DNA of 64,000 nt from Pseudidiomarina mangrovi (lineage in GTDB: Bacteria > Pseudomonadota > Gammaproteobacteria > Enterobacterales > Alteromonadaceae). The first letter of the stretch is position 1. Each line of letters starts with the position of its first letter. Under the pieces are notes generated by a model. The model was not told where the DNA came from and ran no database searches. It saw nothing but the letters and a program-made list of their open reading frames with translations. The DNA is taken from contig NZ_RJLC01000017.1 in NCBI RefSeq assembly GCF_003999375.1, forward strand, positions 62,001 to 126,000, given 5' to 3'. Position numbers and translations under genes: made by a program. Shown here one piece after another: positions 45,884-56,444 of the stretch.

Positions 45884-46157
45884 TATCGTCACGCGTATTG
45901 CGGCCTTGGCCGTTATTGTTGCAGGGTTATTATTGGGCGTGTTATCGCCCGCCGGTGATAATACCGGCAACTGGCGATTGCTTGGCCTCGGTCTGCTGAT
46001 TGTTGGGGTGGTGTGGCTAATCAGTCAAAGGCAGGCTCCTATTGAAGAGCGTCAGCCTGAACCCTATCAGGCCCCAGTCATGCAATGGTATCAGTCGCCG
46101 ATTTTGTGGGTACCAATTATCATTGCGGTGGTGGCGATTTTGTCGCTAGTACTGTAG
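45870..46157 (+). CDS. Small membrane protein (95 residues), unknown
   Basis: Three hydrophobic segments (about 8-26, 33-52 and 76-95) surround a polar, proline-containing loop (QRQAPIEERQPEPYQAP). The start lies inside the preceding 59-residue gene. The following small gene begins 16 bases after the stop. It resembles nothing I know by name. Confidence 0.62.
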   Translation: MIKTNIVTRIAALAVIVAGLLLGVLSPAGDNTGNWRLLGLGLLIVGVVWLISQRQAPIEERQPEPYQAPVMQWYQSPILWVPIIIAVVAILSLVL

Positions 46158-46173
46158 TTGGGGAGTGGCCACC

Positions 46174-46563
46174 ATGTCATTGACACAACGTTTAGTGATT
46201 CTTGCTGGTTTAGTTGGCTTGCTGTTTTATACCGCGACTCCAGAGCAGCTCTGGACTGTTATGGTTAATTATCAATTAAGCTGGTACAGCTTAGGTGTGC
46301 CGGTGGCTTGGGGGCTGATTCTCGGGGCCTTTGCCAGCCTGTTGGGGGTCACTGCTATACAGCGCTGGCTGGAGCCGCTGACGCTGATTGCTATGGCACT
46401 ACTGACCATGGGGTTGACTGGTGCTGCTGCCGTTTTCGGTGCCCATCAAATTACCGCCATAATCATTCCACCGTTACAAATTGCTGCGATTGGTTTGGGC
46501 CTGTATCTGTTTGGTTATAGTTATGCGCGTTTTACTGCTGCGCGCAATCGCCATGAGGACTGA
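46174..46563 (+). CDS. Small membrane protein (129 residues), unknown
   Basis: This protein has four membrane helices (about 5-21, 38-60, 68-90, 95-118). A GTG at 46165 is in frame, but GGGGAG 8 bases before ATG 46174 favours the latter. It ends 2 bases before the pxpA GTG, so the three small genes lead into pxpABC as one probable transcript. A role with oxoproline metabolism is possible but not shown. Confidence 0.62.
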   Translation: MSLTQRLVILAGLVGLLFYTATPEQLWTVMVNYQLSWYSLGVPVAWGLILGAFASLLGVTAIQRWLEPLTLIAMALLTMGLTGAAAVFGAHQITAIIIPPLQIAAIGLGLYLFGYSYARFTAARNRHED

Positions 46564-46565
46564 TC

Positions 46566-47321
46566 GTGCTGCTTAATTGCGATATGGGGGAAAGTTTCGG
46601 CGCCTGGACCATGGGTAATGACGCTGCGGTCATGCCGCATATCGATATGGCCAGTATTGCTTGTGGTTTTCATGCCGGTGACCCACAGGTGATGCAAACC
46701 ACCGTGCGCCTAGCAGTAAAGCATCAGGTGCGTATTGGCGCGCACCCTAGTTATCCTGATTTAGCTGGGTTTGGGCGTCGTTCTATGCATTTTAGTGACG
46801 AGCAGTTGGCGGCAATTCTGCACTATCAGATTGGCGCATTACAGGCTATTTGTGCGCTTCATGGCAGCCAAATTGATTACGTGAAGCCCCATGGCGCCCT
46901 GTACAACGATATGCAACGTAATCCAGAGTTATTTGCCACGGTACTGCGGGTCATTGACCAATGTAATCAGCAGCGTCAGCAGCCCTTGCAGTTGTTGACT
47001 CTCGCTAGCATTGGTGGTGACTGGCAGCAGCAACAAGCAGCGCGTTATGGTATCCCGTTGTTGTTTGAAGCTTTTGCGGACCGTCGCTATGACCCCAACG
47101 GACAATTACGAGCTCGAACACACGCCGATGCGGTGTTGCATGATGCCGCCGAGATCATTGCCCAAGTCAGTCAGCTAGCTACCGGGCAAGCGATTCGTGC
47201 CAGCGACGGCAGCGCCTTAATGGTGCAGGCTGACACGCTGTGTGTGCATGGCGATAATGCTGAGGCGGTGGCATTAGTTAAGACCATTCGCCAGCATCTG
47301 CTTGGCATGGCCCATGCATGA
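46566..47321 (+). CDS. pxpA: 5-oxoprolinase subunit A PxpA (LamB/YcsF)
   Basis: This 251-residue protein of the LamB/YcsF family forms, with PxpB and PxpC, the ATP-dependent bacterial 5-oxoprolinase that recycles pyroglutamate to glutamate. The signature is at the N-terminus: LLNCDMGESFGAW, then ASIACGFHAGDP and RIGAHPSYPDLAGFGRR, and later YVKPHGALYND. The start is GTG 46566; the stop overlaps pxpB by ATGA. Confidence 0.96.
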   Translation: MLLNCDMGESFGAWTMGNDAAVMPHIDMASIACGFHAGDPQVMQTTVRLAVKHQVRIGAHPSYPDLAGFGRRSMHFSDEQLAAILHYQIGALQAICALHGSQIDYVKPHGALYNDMQRNPELFATVLRVIDQCNQQRQQPLQLLTLASIGGDWQQQQAARYGIPLLFEAFADRRYDPNGQLRARTHADAVLHDAAEIIAQVSQLATGQAIRASDGSALMVQADTLCVHGDNAEAVALVKTIRQHLLGMAHA

Positions 47322-47971
47322 ATTCAGTCAACTTGGTGACCGCAGCCATCGATGCGGTGATGGTAGAATTTCAGCGCCGTATTGATCGCCAGGTAAACGC
47401 GCAGGTGCATGCCTTAGCGGCACTGTTGGCAGAAGCTGATCAAGTCGTTGAGTTAGTCCCGAGTTATCGCTGCCTGTTGGTCTACTACAACCCGTTAAAA
47501 CATAGTGAACAGCAGATCCGTGAGTTGATCTTACAGGCCGTGCAACAACCGCTCACAGTAACCCCGGAAAGCACCCTTAATCACCTCATTGAGGTGTGCT
47601 ATCACCCCTCGTTGGCTCTGGATAGCGAATTGATAAGCACTCAAACTGGGCTGAGTAGCGCGGCCCAAGCTAGCTTGCATAGTGGTGAAGATTATTGTGT
47701 ATACACCCTCGGTTTTGCGCCGGGGTTTGCCTATCTCGGTGACCTACCACCAGCACTACAATTACCGCGTTTAGCGACGCCAAGAGCCGCCGTACCGGCA
47801 TTGAGTGTGGCCATTGCTAATCAACAAACCGCGATTTATCCGCACAGTTCCCCCGGTGGCTGGTTGATTATTGGGCGCGCGCTAGCATTGCCGCAACTGA
47901 GCGCTGGCGATCGCGTGCGTTTTGTTGCCATAAGCCTAGCCGATTATCAGGCGCGAGCGGTCACTCAATGA
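47318..47971 (+). CDS. pxpB: 5-oxoprolinase subunit B PxpB (KipI-like)
   Basis: This 217-residue protein has the KipI/PxpB features VVELVPSYRCLLVYY, EVCYHPSLALD and the strongly conserved YTLGFAPGFAYLGDLP, HSSPGGWLIIGR. It starts within the stop of pxpA and overlaps the pxpC start by ATGA, a fully coupled three-gene set. Confidence 0.95.
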   Translation: MNSVNLVTAAIDAVMVEFQRRIDRQVNAQVHALAALLAEADQVVELVPSYRCLLVYYNPLKHSEQQIRELILQAVQQPLTVTPESTLNHLIEVCYHPSLALDSELISTQTGLSSAAQASLHSGEDYCVYTLGFAPGFAYLGDLPPALQLPRLATPRAAVPALSVAIANQQTAIYPHSSPGGWLIIGRALALPQLSAGDRVRFVAISLADYQARAVTQ

Positions 47972-48957
47972 GCAATGACACGATGAGCAATAATATCATC
48001 AGCCACAGCGTTCTGAGGGTAGTCAGCGCTGGGTTTTACACCAGCCTGCAAGATTTTGGCCGGTTTGGTTTGCTCGCCGCTGGTATCACTCGTGGTGGCC
48101 CGGTTGATGAGCGCGCATTCTTGTGGGCCAATCGGCTCCTCGATAACCATTACAATGCAGCACAATTGGAAATCACCGCCAGTGCTTGTCGGTTGGCGTG
48201 TTTAGCTGAGACCCAAGTTTGTGTCACGGGGGCAGCAAGTCAGGTCGTGATTAACGGCGAACCGCAGCGCAGCTGGCAAGTTCTCACTCTACGCGCTGGT
48301 GATCAGTTAGAGATACCACCGCCGCAGCGTGGATTGCGAAGTTACCTTGCTATTCGTGGTGGTTTCAGTGCCACTCCCTGCCAAGGCAGTGTGGCAACGG
48401 TGCGCCGTGACCGTCGCGGTGGTATCCATGGTGATGGCCGTTTGCTTGCTGACGGTGAGGTCTTAAAGGCACCATTGTTTAGCGTTGAACTGCCGCAACG
48501 GCGGCCGCAGCAGGAACTCCTCGCCGCCTTAATCAGTCAACCCAGCACACCACTGCAGCTGGGTATTATTGCCAGCGGCCAATATCAGCAGTTCAGCGAT
48601 AGTGCGCGGCAACTGCTCACTAATCAAACCATGCGAGTGAGTCCCGCACATGACCGTATGGGCGTGCGACTGCAGGTTGAGCAACCGATAGAGTGGGCGG
48701 GCGAGCAACTGATTTCTGAGCCACTTGCGGTTGGCGCCATACAAATCCCCCCTGATGGCCAGCCGATTGTCATGCTCAATGACCGCCAAACCCTCGGCGG
48801 TTACCCTAAAATAGCTACTTTAAGCTGGCAAGCGCGCTGTTTATTGGCGCAAGCCGGCAGTGGCACGCAGCTGCAATTTTATTGGCAAGAGCTCAGCGAA
48901 GCACAAGCACATTGGCGTGAAGTAGCGCAGTTTTTTCATCTACCGCGCAGCGGTTAA
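47968..48957 (+). CDS. pxpC: 5-oxoprolinase subunit C PxpC (KipA-like)
   Basis: This 329-residue protein matches the biotin-dependent carboxyltransferase-like KipA/PxpC family: the opening GFYTSLQDFGRFGLLAAGITRGGPVDE, then SYLAIRGGF and the C-terminal GAIQIPPDGQPIVMLNDRQTLGGYPKIATL. It completes pxpABC. A second Met six residues in is possible, but the ATGA overlap supports 47968. Confidence 0.95.
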   Translation: MSNDTMSNNIISHSVLRVVSAGFYTSLQDFGRFGLLAAGITRGGPVDERAFLWANRLLDNHYNAAQLEITASACRLACLAETQVCVTGAASQVVINGEPQRSWQVLTLRAGDQLEIPPPQRGLRSYLAIRGGFSATPCQGSVATVRRDRRGGIHGDGRLLADGEVLKAPLFSVELPQRRPQQELLAALISQPSTPLQLGIIASGQYQQFSDSARQLLTNQTMRVSPAHDRMGVRLQVEQPIEWAGEQLISEPLAVGAIQIPPDGQPIVMLNDRQTLGGYPKIATLSWQARCLLAQAGSGTQLQFYWQELSEAQAHWREVAQFFHLPRSG

Positions 48958-49034
48958 CAAGGCTTGCACGGCACCGCGGAAACTGCGATCATAAGCACCA
49001 TTTTGCAGGTGTACTCACTGGAGATTTTTGATTC

Positions 49035-50705
49035 ATGGCAGCAGACGCGCCCCGTAGTAACTTTATTCGGCAAATCATCGACAAAGATTTAGCCAGCGGC
49101 AAACACGCCTCGGTACATACGCGGTTTCCGCCGGAGCCGAACGGTTTCTTGCACATTGGTCACGCTAAATCGATCGTGCTGAACTTTGGCATTGCTGAAG
49201 ACTACCAGGGTAGCTGTAATCTGCGCTTTGATGACACCAACCCGCTGAAAGAAAAAGTCGATTATGTCACATCGATTCAAGAAGATGTGAGCTGGCTTGG
49301 TTATCAGTGGCAGGGCACACCACGTTACGCCTCAAACTACTTCGATCAACTTCATGGTTATGCCATTGAGTTAATCAATAAAGGCTTAGCTTATGCTGAC
49401 TTTTCCTCGCAAGAGCAAATGCGCGAAATGCGCGGCACCTTGAAAGAGCCCGGTGTGAATAGTCCCTATCGTGATACCAGCCCGGCTGAAAACTTGGCTA
49501 TTTTCCAAGCCATGACGGCTGGTCAGTATCAAGAGGGTGAAGTGTGTTTGCGGGCTAAAATAGATATGGCATCGCCGTTCATGTGTATGCGTGATCCGGT
49601 GATTTATCGTGTGCGCTTCGCCCATCACCACCAAACCGGTGATCGTTGGTGTGTGTACCCAATGTACGACTTTACCCACTGTATTTCCGATGCCATTGAA
49701 GGTATCACCCATTCATTGTGTACCTTGGAATTCCAAGATAACCGTCGTTTGTATGACTGGGTGCTAGACAACATCAGCATTGACTGCCATCCGCAACAAA
49801 TCGAATTTTCGCGCCTCAATCTGCAATACACTGTGATGAGTAAGCGTAAACTCAATCAACTGGTTGAAGAGGGCTTAGTCAGTGGTTGGGACGACCCCCG
49901 TATGCCGACTATTGCGGGCTTACGCCGCCGCGGTTACACGCCCGCCTCGGTGCGCGAATTCTGTCACCGTATTGGCGTGACCAAAATGGATAACCAGGTG
50001 GAAATGAGCATGCTCGAATCCTGTATCCGCGATGAACTCAACCAGCACGCGCCGCGCGCTATGGCGGTCATTGAACCGTTGCGGTTGGTGATTGAGAACT
50101 ATCCCGCTGATCAGCACGAATTGTTGCAGGCACCGAATCATCCTAACGATGACAGTATGGGCCAGCGGCAGTTACCGTTTGCACGTGAAATCTGGATTGA
50201 AGCCGATGATTTCCGTGAAGAAGCCAACAAAAAGTACAAGCGCCTCGTGCTTGGTAAAGCAGTGCGCCTGCGTAATGCTTATGTGATCACCGCTGAGCGC
50301 GCCGACAAAAACGCTGATGGCACTATTACCACGGTCTATTGCCGCTATGATGCCGACACCTTGGGTAAAGACCCAGTGGATGGCAACAAGCCTAAAGGGG
50401 TGATTCACTGGGTTGCCGCTAGCCATGCCGTGGCGGCTGAATTCCGCTTGTATGACCGCTTGTTCAAAGTGGCTAACCCAGCCGCTGAAGATGACTTTGT
50501 TGACAGCTTGAATCCCCAGTCATTGGTGGTGAAGCAGGGTTTTGTCGAGCCAAGTTTGCAACAAGCATCTGCTGCCCAGGCGTATCAATTTGAGCGTATT
50601 GGTTATTTTGTTGCCGATAGCAAGGATAGTTCAGCCGCCCAGTTGGTCTTTAATCAGACCGTTGGCTTGCGCGATACTTGGACTGGAAGCAGCGACGCAG
50701 AATAG
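49035..50705 (+). CDS. glnS: Glutaminyl-tRNA synthetase GlnS
   Basis: This 556-residue class I synthetase charges tRNA-Gln. It has the HIGH motif at 40-43 (FLHIGHAKS), the VMSKRKL version of KMSKS at 267-273 and the C-terminal beta-barrel anticodon domain. Length matches E. coli GlnS (554). It stands alone; the stop is followed by a hairpin without a T-run, then the convergent helicase gene. The upstream GGAG is 12 bases away, rather far. Confidence 0.97.
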   Translation: MAADAPRSNFIRQIIDKDLASGKHASVHTRFPPEPNGFLHIGHAKSIVLNFGIAEDYQGSCNLRFDDTNPLKEKVDYVTSIQEDVSWLGYQWQGTPRYASNYFDQLHGYAIELINKGLAYADFSSQEQMREMRGTLKEPGVNSPYRDTSPAENLAIFQAMTAGQYQEGEVCLRAKIDMASPFMCMRDPVIYRVRFAHHHQTGDRWCVYPMYDFTHCISDAIEGITHSLCTLEFQDNRRLYDWVLDNISIDCHPQQIEFSRLNLQYTVMSKRKLNQLVEEGLVSGWDDPRMPTIAGLRRRGYTPASVREFCHRIGVTKMDNQVEMSMLESCIRDELNQHAPRAMAVIEPLRLVIENYPADQHELLQAPNHPNDDSMGQRQLPFAREIWIEADDFREEANKKYKRLVLGKAVRLRNAYVITAERADKNADGTITTVYCRYDADTLGKDPVDGNKPKGVIHWVAASHAVAAEFRLYDRLFKVANPAAEDDFVDSLNPQSLVVKQGFVEPSLQQASAAQAYQFERIGYFVADSKDSSAAQLVFNQTVGLRDTWTGSSDAE

Positions 50706-50723
50706 CGTCGCTGTTGGTTGAGT

Positions 50724-52025
<1,302 letters not shown>

Positions 52026-52073
52026 GAAATAATGGATTCTCAGTGCGGCGCTATGAAGCAAAGCGCCGTTGCT

Positions 52074-52520
52074 TTAGTCCTGTGTGGACAAATTGTGTTC
52101 GCAGCTGGCGGCATTCTTACATTCGCCGTATAGATACAAACTGTGATTGATGAGATTGAGATTATTCGCGTTGGCAATTTGCTCTTGGCGATCTTCAATC
52201 ATGTCATCTTCAAATTCAAACACGTGGCCGCAGGTCAGACACACTAAATGGTCGTGATGCGCTTTGTTACTCAGCTCAAACACTGAGCGACCACCTTCAA
52301 AGTGATGACGACTGACTAAGCCAGCATCATCAAACTGGTTGAGCACGCGATACACTGTGGCCAAACCAATTTCTTCGTTTTTCTCGAGCAGGATTTTATA
52401 AACATCCTCAGCACTGATGTGCTGGTTGGCAGGGTTCTTTAAAATCTCAAGGATCTTGACCCGTGGAGAGGTGACCTTAAGGCCAGCTTTCTTCAACTGG
52501 AGTTCGTCTTTGCTGCTCAT
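52074..52520 (-). CDS. fur: Ferric uptake regulator Fur
   Basis: This 148-residue repressor has the winged helix N-terminus (LKKAGLKVTSPRVKILEIL), the HHFEGGRSVFELS block and the metal sites HHDHLVCLTCGHVFEFED. The frame opens at 52571, but ATG 52520 with GAG just upstream gives exactly the E. coli length. fldA lies immediately upstream on the same strand, the same order as in E. coli. Confidence 0.96.
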   Translation of the reverse strand: MSSKDELQLKKAGLKVTSPRVKILEILKNPANQHISAEDVYKILLEKNEEIGLATVYRVLNQFDDAGLVSRHHFEGGRSVFELSNKAHHDHLVCLTCGHVFEFEDDMIEDRQEQIANANNLNLINHSLYLYGECKNAASCEHNLSTQD

Positions 52521-52600
52521 TAGTCTCGCTTCGCTATCAACTTCGCCTGCGCCATTATAGCCACAAGCCAAGTGCCTTGTGAATGCCTTGATTAGCCCTG

Positions 52601-53116
52601 CTATTCAAGACCCATTTCTTCACGAATTAGCGCGCACCATTGTTGCACACGCTGCTTGGTCAGTTCAGGTTGACGATCTTCATCAATACCTAAACCAACA
52701 AAATGCTGATCATCAACCAGTGCCCGTGACGCATCAAAGTGATAACCGTCAGTTGGCCAATGGCCCACAATAATTGCGCCACGTGGCTCGATAATGTCAC
52801 GTACGGTACCCATGGCATCAAGAAAGTATTCGGAATAGTCCTCTTGATCACCACAGCCAAAGATCGCGACTAGCTTGTTATTAAAGTCAATTTGCTCAAG
52901 CTCTGGGAAAAAGTCATCCCAATCACATTGTGCTTCGCCATAATACCAGGTTGGAATACCAATCATGATTAGGTCAAAGCTAGCGATATCTTCTTTGCTG
53001 GATTTTGCAATATCAAAGACATCAATTAGCTGCTTGCCCAATTCTTTTTGGATCATTTGCGCAACTGCTTCGGTGTTACCGGTATCACTGCCAAAGAAAA
53101 TGCCAACACGTGCCAT
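52601..53116 (-). CDS. fldA: Long-chain flavodoxin FldA
   Basis: This 171-residue flavodoxin binds FMN through the phosphate loop GSDTGNTE (9-16) and the IPTWYYGEAQCDWDDF and GCGDQEDYSEYF loops, and carries electrons to pathways such as isoprenoid and biotin synthesis. It sits 80 bases upstream of the preferred fur start, on the same strand. The DUF2788 gene precedes it. Confidence 0.96.
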   Translation of the reverse strand: MARVGIFFGSDTGNTEAVAQMIQKELGKQLIDVFDIAKSSKEDIASFDLIMIGIPTWYYGEAQCDWDDFFPELEQIDFNNKLVAIFGCGDQEDYSEYFLDAMGTVRDIIEPRGAIIVGHWPTDGYHFDASRALVDDQHFVGLGIDEDRQPELTKQRVQQWCALIREEMGLE

Positions 53117-53167
53117 AAGGTGTTACATACCTGTGCTAAAAATGAAAATGTTACCGATTGTGCTATG

Positions 53168-53383
53168 TTACAGGCCGCTTTCCCAGAAGGCTTGAATAAT
53201 GCCCTTGGCGATAAACCCCGCACAACCTAAAAATAGAACCAGCCAGACAAACCAGCGCCCGAACTTCGGCACGTTGCCCTTTTTTAAAACGTCTTGAATG
53301 GCAAGACCGATCAATAAAAACAACACTGCTAAGGCAAAGTTTGTTCCTAAGGTTTCGATCAGTTCAAAATGTTCTGACAACAT
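53168..53383 (-). CDS. DUF2788 family small membrane protein
   Basis: This 71-residue protein has two membrane helices (about 15-32 and 44-63) and matches the DUF2788 family found between the ybfF-like hydrolase and fldA in related bacteria. GGAG 8 bases before the ATG supports the start. Function is unknown. Confidence 0.78.
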   Translation of the reverse strand: MLSEHFELIETLGTNFALAVLFLLIGLAIQDVLKKGNVPKFGRWFVWLVLFLGCAGFIAKGIIQAFWESGL

Positions 53384-53410
53384 CGATGGTCTCCAGCAAA
53401 TTGGCCGAGA

Positions 53411-54217
53411 TTATACCACGCCAAGCCGCTCGGTGCGACTATGTTGCGCCAGAAATGCCATCACTAAGCGGTTAAAAATCTGTGGCTTTTCGGCATGCAA
53501 CCAATGCCCAGTGCCTTCAATAACTTTCAATTCTACGCGGCTAAATCGTTGCCGAATGGCCGCTTCGTGTTGCGCTAAGAGATAGTCGGAAGCGCCACCC
53601 TTGATAAATAAAATAGGCCCAGAGTAGTGACCATCGGTAACCGCGCCGGCGAGGGTTGGGTAATTGTGTTGCAACGCTGCTAAGTTCAACCGCCAGCTAA
53701 ACTGGCCTTCATCGAGGCGCAGATTCTTCAACAAGAACTGCCGTACACCGATGCTATCAATCGTTTTTGCGAGGGCTTGGTCAGCCTCTTTGCGACTGCT
53801 AATAGTGCTTAAATCAAGGCTGCTCAGGGCATCAAGGATATGATGATGCTTGGCTTCATACGCTACCGGGGCAATATCGGCGGCCACCACACTGAGGCTT
53901 TGTTGCGGGTAGCGCAGGGCAAATTCCATCGCCACTTTGCCACCTAATGAATGGCCGACTAAATGTACCGCTGGCAGTTCAAGCTTGGTCAGAAGCTGCC
54001 GCAGATCTGCGGCCATTAAGGCAAAATCCATGTGTTCGGCATGTGCTGAATCGCCATGATTACGTAAATCAACATAAATCACCTGATAATCCTGTTGGAG
54101 CTCACGGCCTAAGCCTTTTAGATTATCTAAATCGCCGAATAGCCCGTGCAGCAGCACTACCGCTGGCCCGTTACCTTGTATTTCATAATTCAAATCTAGC
54201 GAGCTCGATTGACTCAT
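53411..54217 (-). CDS. ybfF: Alpha/beta hydrolase, YbfF-like esterase
   Basis: This 268-residue hydrolase has LLHGLFGDLDNL for the oxyanion loop, the nucleophile elbow GHSLGG (Ser) and the C-terminal GTGHWLHAEKP with the catalytic His; the acid is probably in the FIKGGASDYL segment. YbfF is an esterase acting on short acyl esters and acyl-CoA in vitro. The frame opens at 54286, but GAGGTG 5 bases before ATG 54217 decides. The gene is divergent from seqA, as in E. coli. Confidence 0.9.
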   Translation of the reverse strand: MSQSSSLDLNYEIQGNGPAVVLLHGLFGDLDNLKGLGRELQQDYQVIYVDLRNHGDSAHAEHMDFALMAADLRQLLTKLELPAVHLVGHSLGGKVAMEFALRYPQQSLSVVAADIAPVAYEAKHHHILDALSSLDLSTISSRKEADQALAKTIDSIGVRQFLLKNLRLDEGQFSWRLNLAALQHNYPTLAGAVTDGHYSGPILFIKGGASDYLLAQHEAAIRQRFSRVELKVIEGTGHWLHAEKPQIFNRLVMAFLAQHSRTERLGVV

Positions 54218-54312
54218 CACCACCTCATACTCTGTGAATATCTGTACCCGCGGCTTGGCTTCGGTATAATAGCCCATCATACGCATTGATAACCAATTAG
54301 GGTAACGACCCG

Positions 54313-54801
54313 ATGACTAAGCAGATCGACATTGACGACGAATTATATCGCTATATTGCCAGCCACACGCAACATATTGGCGAGAGTGCCTCAGCGATTC
54401 TGCGGCGCTTACTTGGGTTTCAACAAGCTATTGTGCCCGCAACACCAGCGCCTACTAACCCAACGCGTACAATTTTTGATGTGATGAGCAAAGCCGACTT
54501 AGCCGGTCAGCGCAGCATCGTCGCACGCTTTCTATATATCTTGAGTATGTTGCACCGTTGTCATGCACAGCAATTTGAGCGGGTACTGCAGATCACAGGG
54601 CGCGACCGTAAGTATTTTGCCACTGTAGAACGCGAGCTCGAAGAAGCTGGCACCAGCACCAATCCAAAGCAAATACCCGATAGCGACTATTACGTGGTGA
54701 CTAATAACAACACCACGCGCAAAAAAATGATGCTGACTCAGGTAGCGTTAGAGCTCGGCTATAACCAAACACAAGCTGAACGAATCAGGGACTTACTCTA
54801 A
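54313..54801 (+). CDS. seqA: Replication initiation negative modulator SeqA
   Basis: This 162-residue protein has the SeqA N-terminal oligomerisation helix (IDIDDELYRYIASHTQHIGESASAILRRLL), a linker, and the C-terminal hemimethylated-GATC binding domain (GRDRKYFA, NNNTTRKKMM). SeqA sequesters new origins and restrains DnaA-driven initiation. It is a little shorter than E. coli SeqA (181), in the linker. It shares one base with pgm. Confidence 0.96.
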   Translation: MTKQIDIDDELYRYIASHTQHIGESASAILRRLLGFQQAIVPATPAPTNPTRTIFDVMSKADLAGQRSIVARFLYILSMLHRCHAQQFERVLQITGRDRKYFATVERELEEAGTSTNPKQIPDSDYYVVTNNNTTRKKMMLTQVALELGYNQTQAERIRDLL

Positions 54802-56444
54802 TGGCATTGCATGAACGCGCTGGACAGCCAGCCCAAGCGAGTGATTTGACCAATATTGCACAACTGGTGAGTGCTTATTTTGTGCATGATGTTGACCCCC
54901 GCAAAAAAGCCGAACAAGTACAGTTTGGCACCTCTGGCCATCGCGGTTGTTCACTGAACAATAGCTTCAATGAAGCACATATTTTAGCGATAAGCCAAGC
55001 GCTGGTGTTATATCGTGAGGAGCAGGGTATTACTGGGCCAATATTTGTTGGTCGCGATACCCATGCCTTATCTGAAGCGGCCTTTATGACCACCTTAGAG
55101 GTACTCATTGCCAATGGTCTTGAAGTGCATGTGCAAAGCGACGATGGCTACACCCCAACGCCAGTGATTAGCCATGCTATTTTGCGCTATAACCGTGGTC
55201 GCAAAAAAGGTTTAGCCGATGGTATCGTGATCACCCCATCGCATAACCCACCCAGCGATGGCGGCTTTAAATACAATCCGCCGCACGGTGGACCGGCCGA
55301 TACCGATGCGACCCGAATCATTGAAAAATATGCTAATGCTATTTTGAGTTCGGAGTTAATTGGAGTGAACGCAGTGCCTTATGCTGAAGCTCGCGCCAGT
55401 AAGCGCCTCAAGCAGGTTGATTGGCGTAAAGCCTATGTCGAAAGCCTCGATCAAGTGGTGGATATGGCGGCAATTGCGAAGGCCGGTGTGCGTATTGGCG
55501 TCGATGCTATGGGCGGTGCCGGGGCCAGTTACTGGGCTTTGATGCGCGATCATTATGGTCTCGATATCAGCGTGAAAAACGCTGTGGTAGATGCCACCTT
55601 CAGCTTTATGAGCTTGGATAAAGACGGCAAGATCCGTATGGATTGCTCGTCGCCGTATGCCATGCAATCACTATTGGCGTTAAAAGATCAGTTTGACATC
55701 GCTGTGGCCAATGACCCTGATTATGACCGTCACGGTATTGTCACGCCATCACACGGGCTCATGAACCCTAACCATTTTCTTGCCGTTGCAATTGATTATT
55801 TGTGCCAAAGTCGTGGCTGGCCGGCGCAGCTAGCGATAGGTAAAACCTTGGTATCCAGTGCCACTATTGACCGTGTGGTAGCCGCGCATGGCCGTCCATT
55901 GCGTGAAATGCCGGTCGGCTTTAAATGGTTTGCGCAAGAATTGCATGATGGCGTGACCGCGTTTGCTGGTGAAGAAAGTGCTGGTGCAACATTTCTTGAT
56001 CGCCAAGGTTTGCCATGGTCGACCGATAAAGACGGTATCGTCATGGCATTACTGGCGGCCGAAATAGTCGCCACGCAAAAATGCGATCCAAGCCAGTATT
56101 ACCAAGCCCTCTGTAGCAAACACGGTACTGCCTATTATCAGCGTATTGATGTGGCATCAAGCGCAGAAGCCAATGCGGCGTTTGCGGATCTTCGCGGCTA
56201 CAAATTGGGAATTACCGAGTTAGCGGGTGATGCAGTGACCGCGGTGATGACCAAAGCACCAGCCAACCAAGCCTTGATTGGTGGGGTTAAAGTGACAACC
56301 GTCAATGGTTGGTTTGCAGCGCGCCCTTCAGGCACTGAACCAGTATATAAAATCTATAGCGAAAGCTTTGTCAGTGCTGAGCATTTGCAGCAGTTAGCTA
56401 GCGAAGCTCAGCAATGGGTTAATCGTTGGTTGGGCGTGGCATAG
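54801..56444 (+). CDS. pgm: Phosphoglucomutase Pgm
   Basis: This 547-residue enzyme interconverts glucose 1- and 6-phosphate. The catalytic phosphoserine is in TPSHNPPSDGGFKYNPP, the metal loop is DPDYDRHG, the sugar loop GEESAGATF and the phosphate site RPSGTEPVYKIY. seqA-pgm is the E. coli order. Its 3' end overlaps the convergent MFS gene by 26 bases. Confidence 0.97.
   Translation: MALHERAGQPAQASDLTNIAQLVSAYFVHDVDPRKKAEQVQFGTSGHRGCSLNNSFNEAHILAISQALVLYREEQGITGPIFVGRDTHALSEAAFMTTLEVLIANGLEVHVQSDDGYTPTPVISHAILRYNRGRKKGLADGIVITPSHNPPSDGGFKYNPPHGGPADTDATRIIEKYANAILSSELIGVNAVPYAEARASKRLKQVDWRKAYVESLDQVVDMAAIAKAGVRIGVDAMGGAGASYWALMRDHYGLDISVKNAVVDATFSFMSLDKDGKIRMDCSSPYAMQSLLALKDQFDIAVANDPDYDRHGIVTPSHGLMNPNHFLAVAIDYLCQSRGWPAQLAIGKTLVSSATIDRVVAAHGRPLREMPVGFKWFAQELHDGVTAFAGEESAGATFLDRQGLPWSTDKDGIVMALLAAEIVATQKCDPSQYYQALCSKHGTAYYQRIDVASSAEANAAFADLRGYKLGITELAGDAVTAVMTKAPANQALIGGVKVTTVNGWFAARPSGTEPVYKIYSESFVSAEHLQQLASEAQQWVNRWLGVA

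Noticed and set aside
50691-50713. Hairpin AGCGACGC/GCGTCGCT at the end of glnS as a terminator
   Set aside because: The stem is good but there is no T-run on either strand, so I cannot call it an intrinsic terminator.
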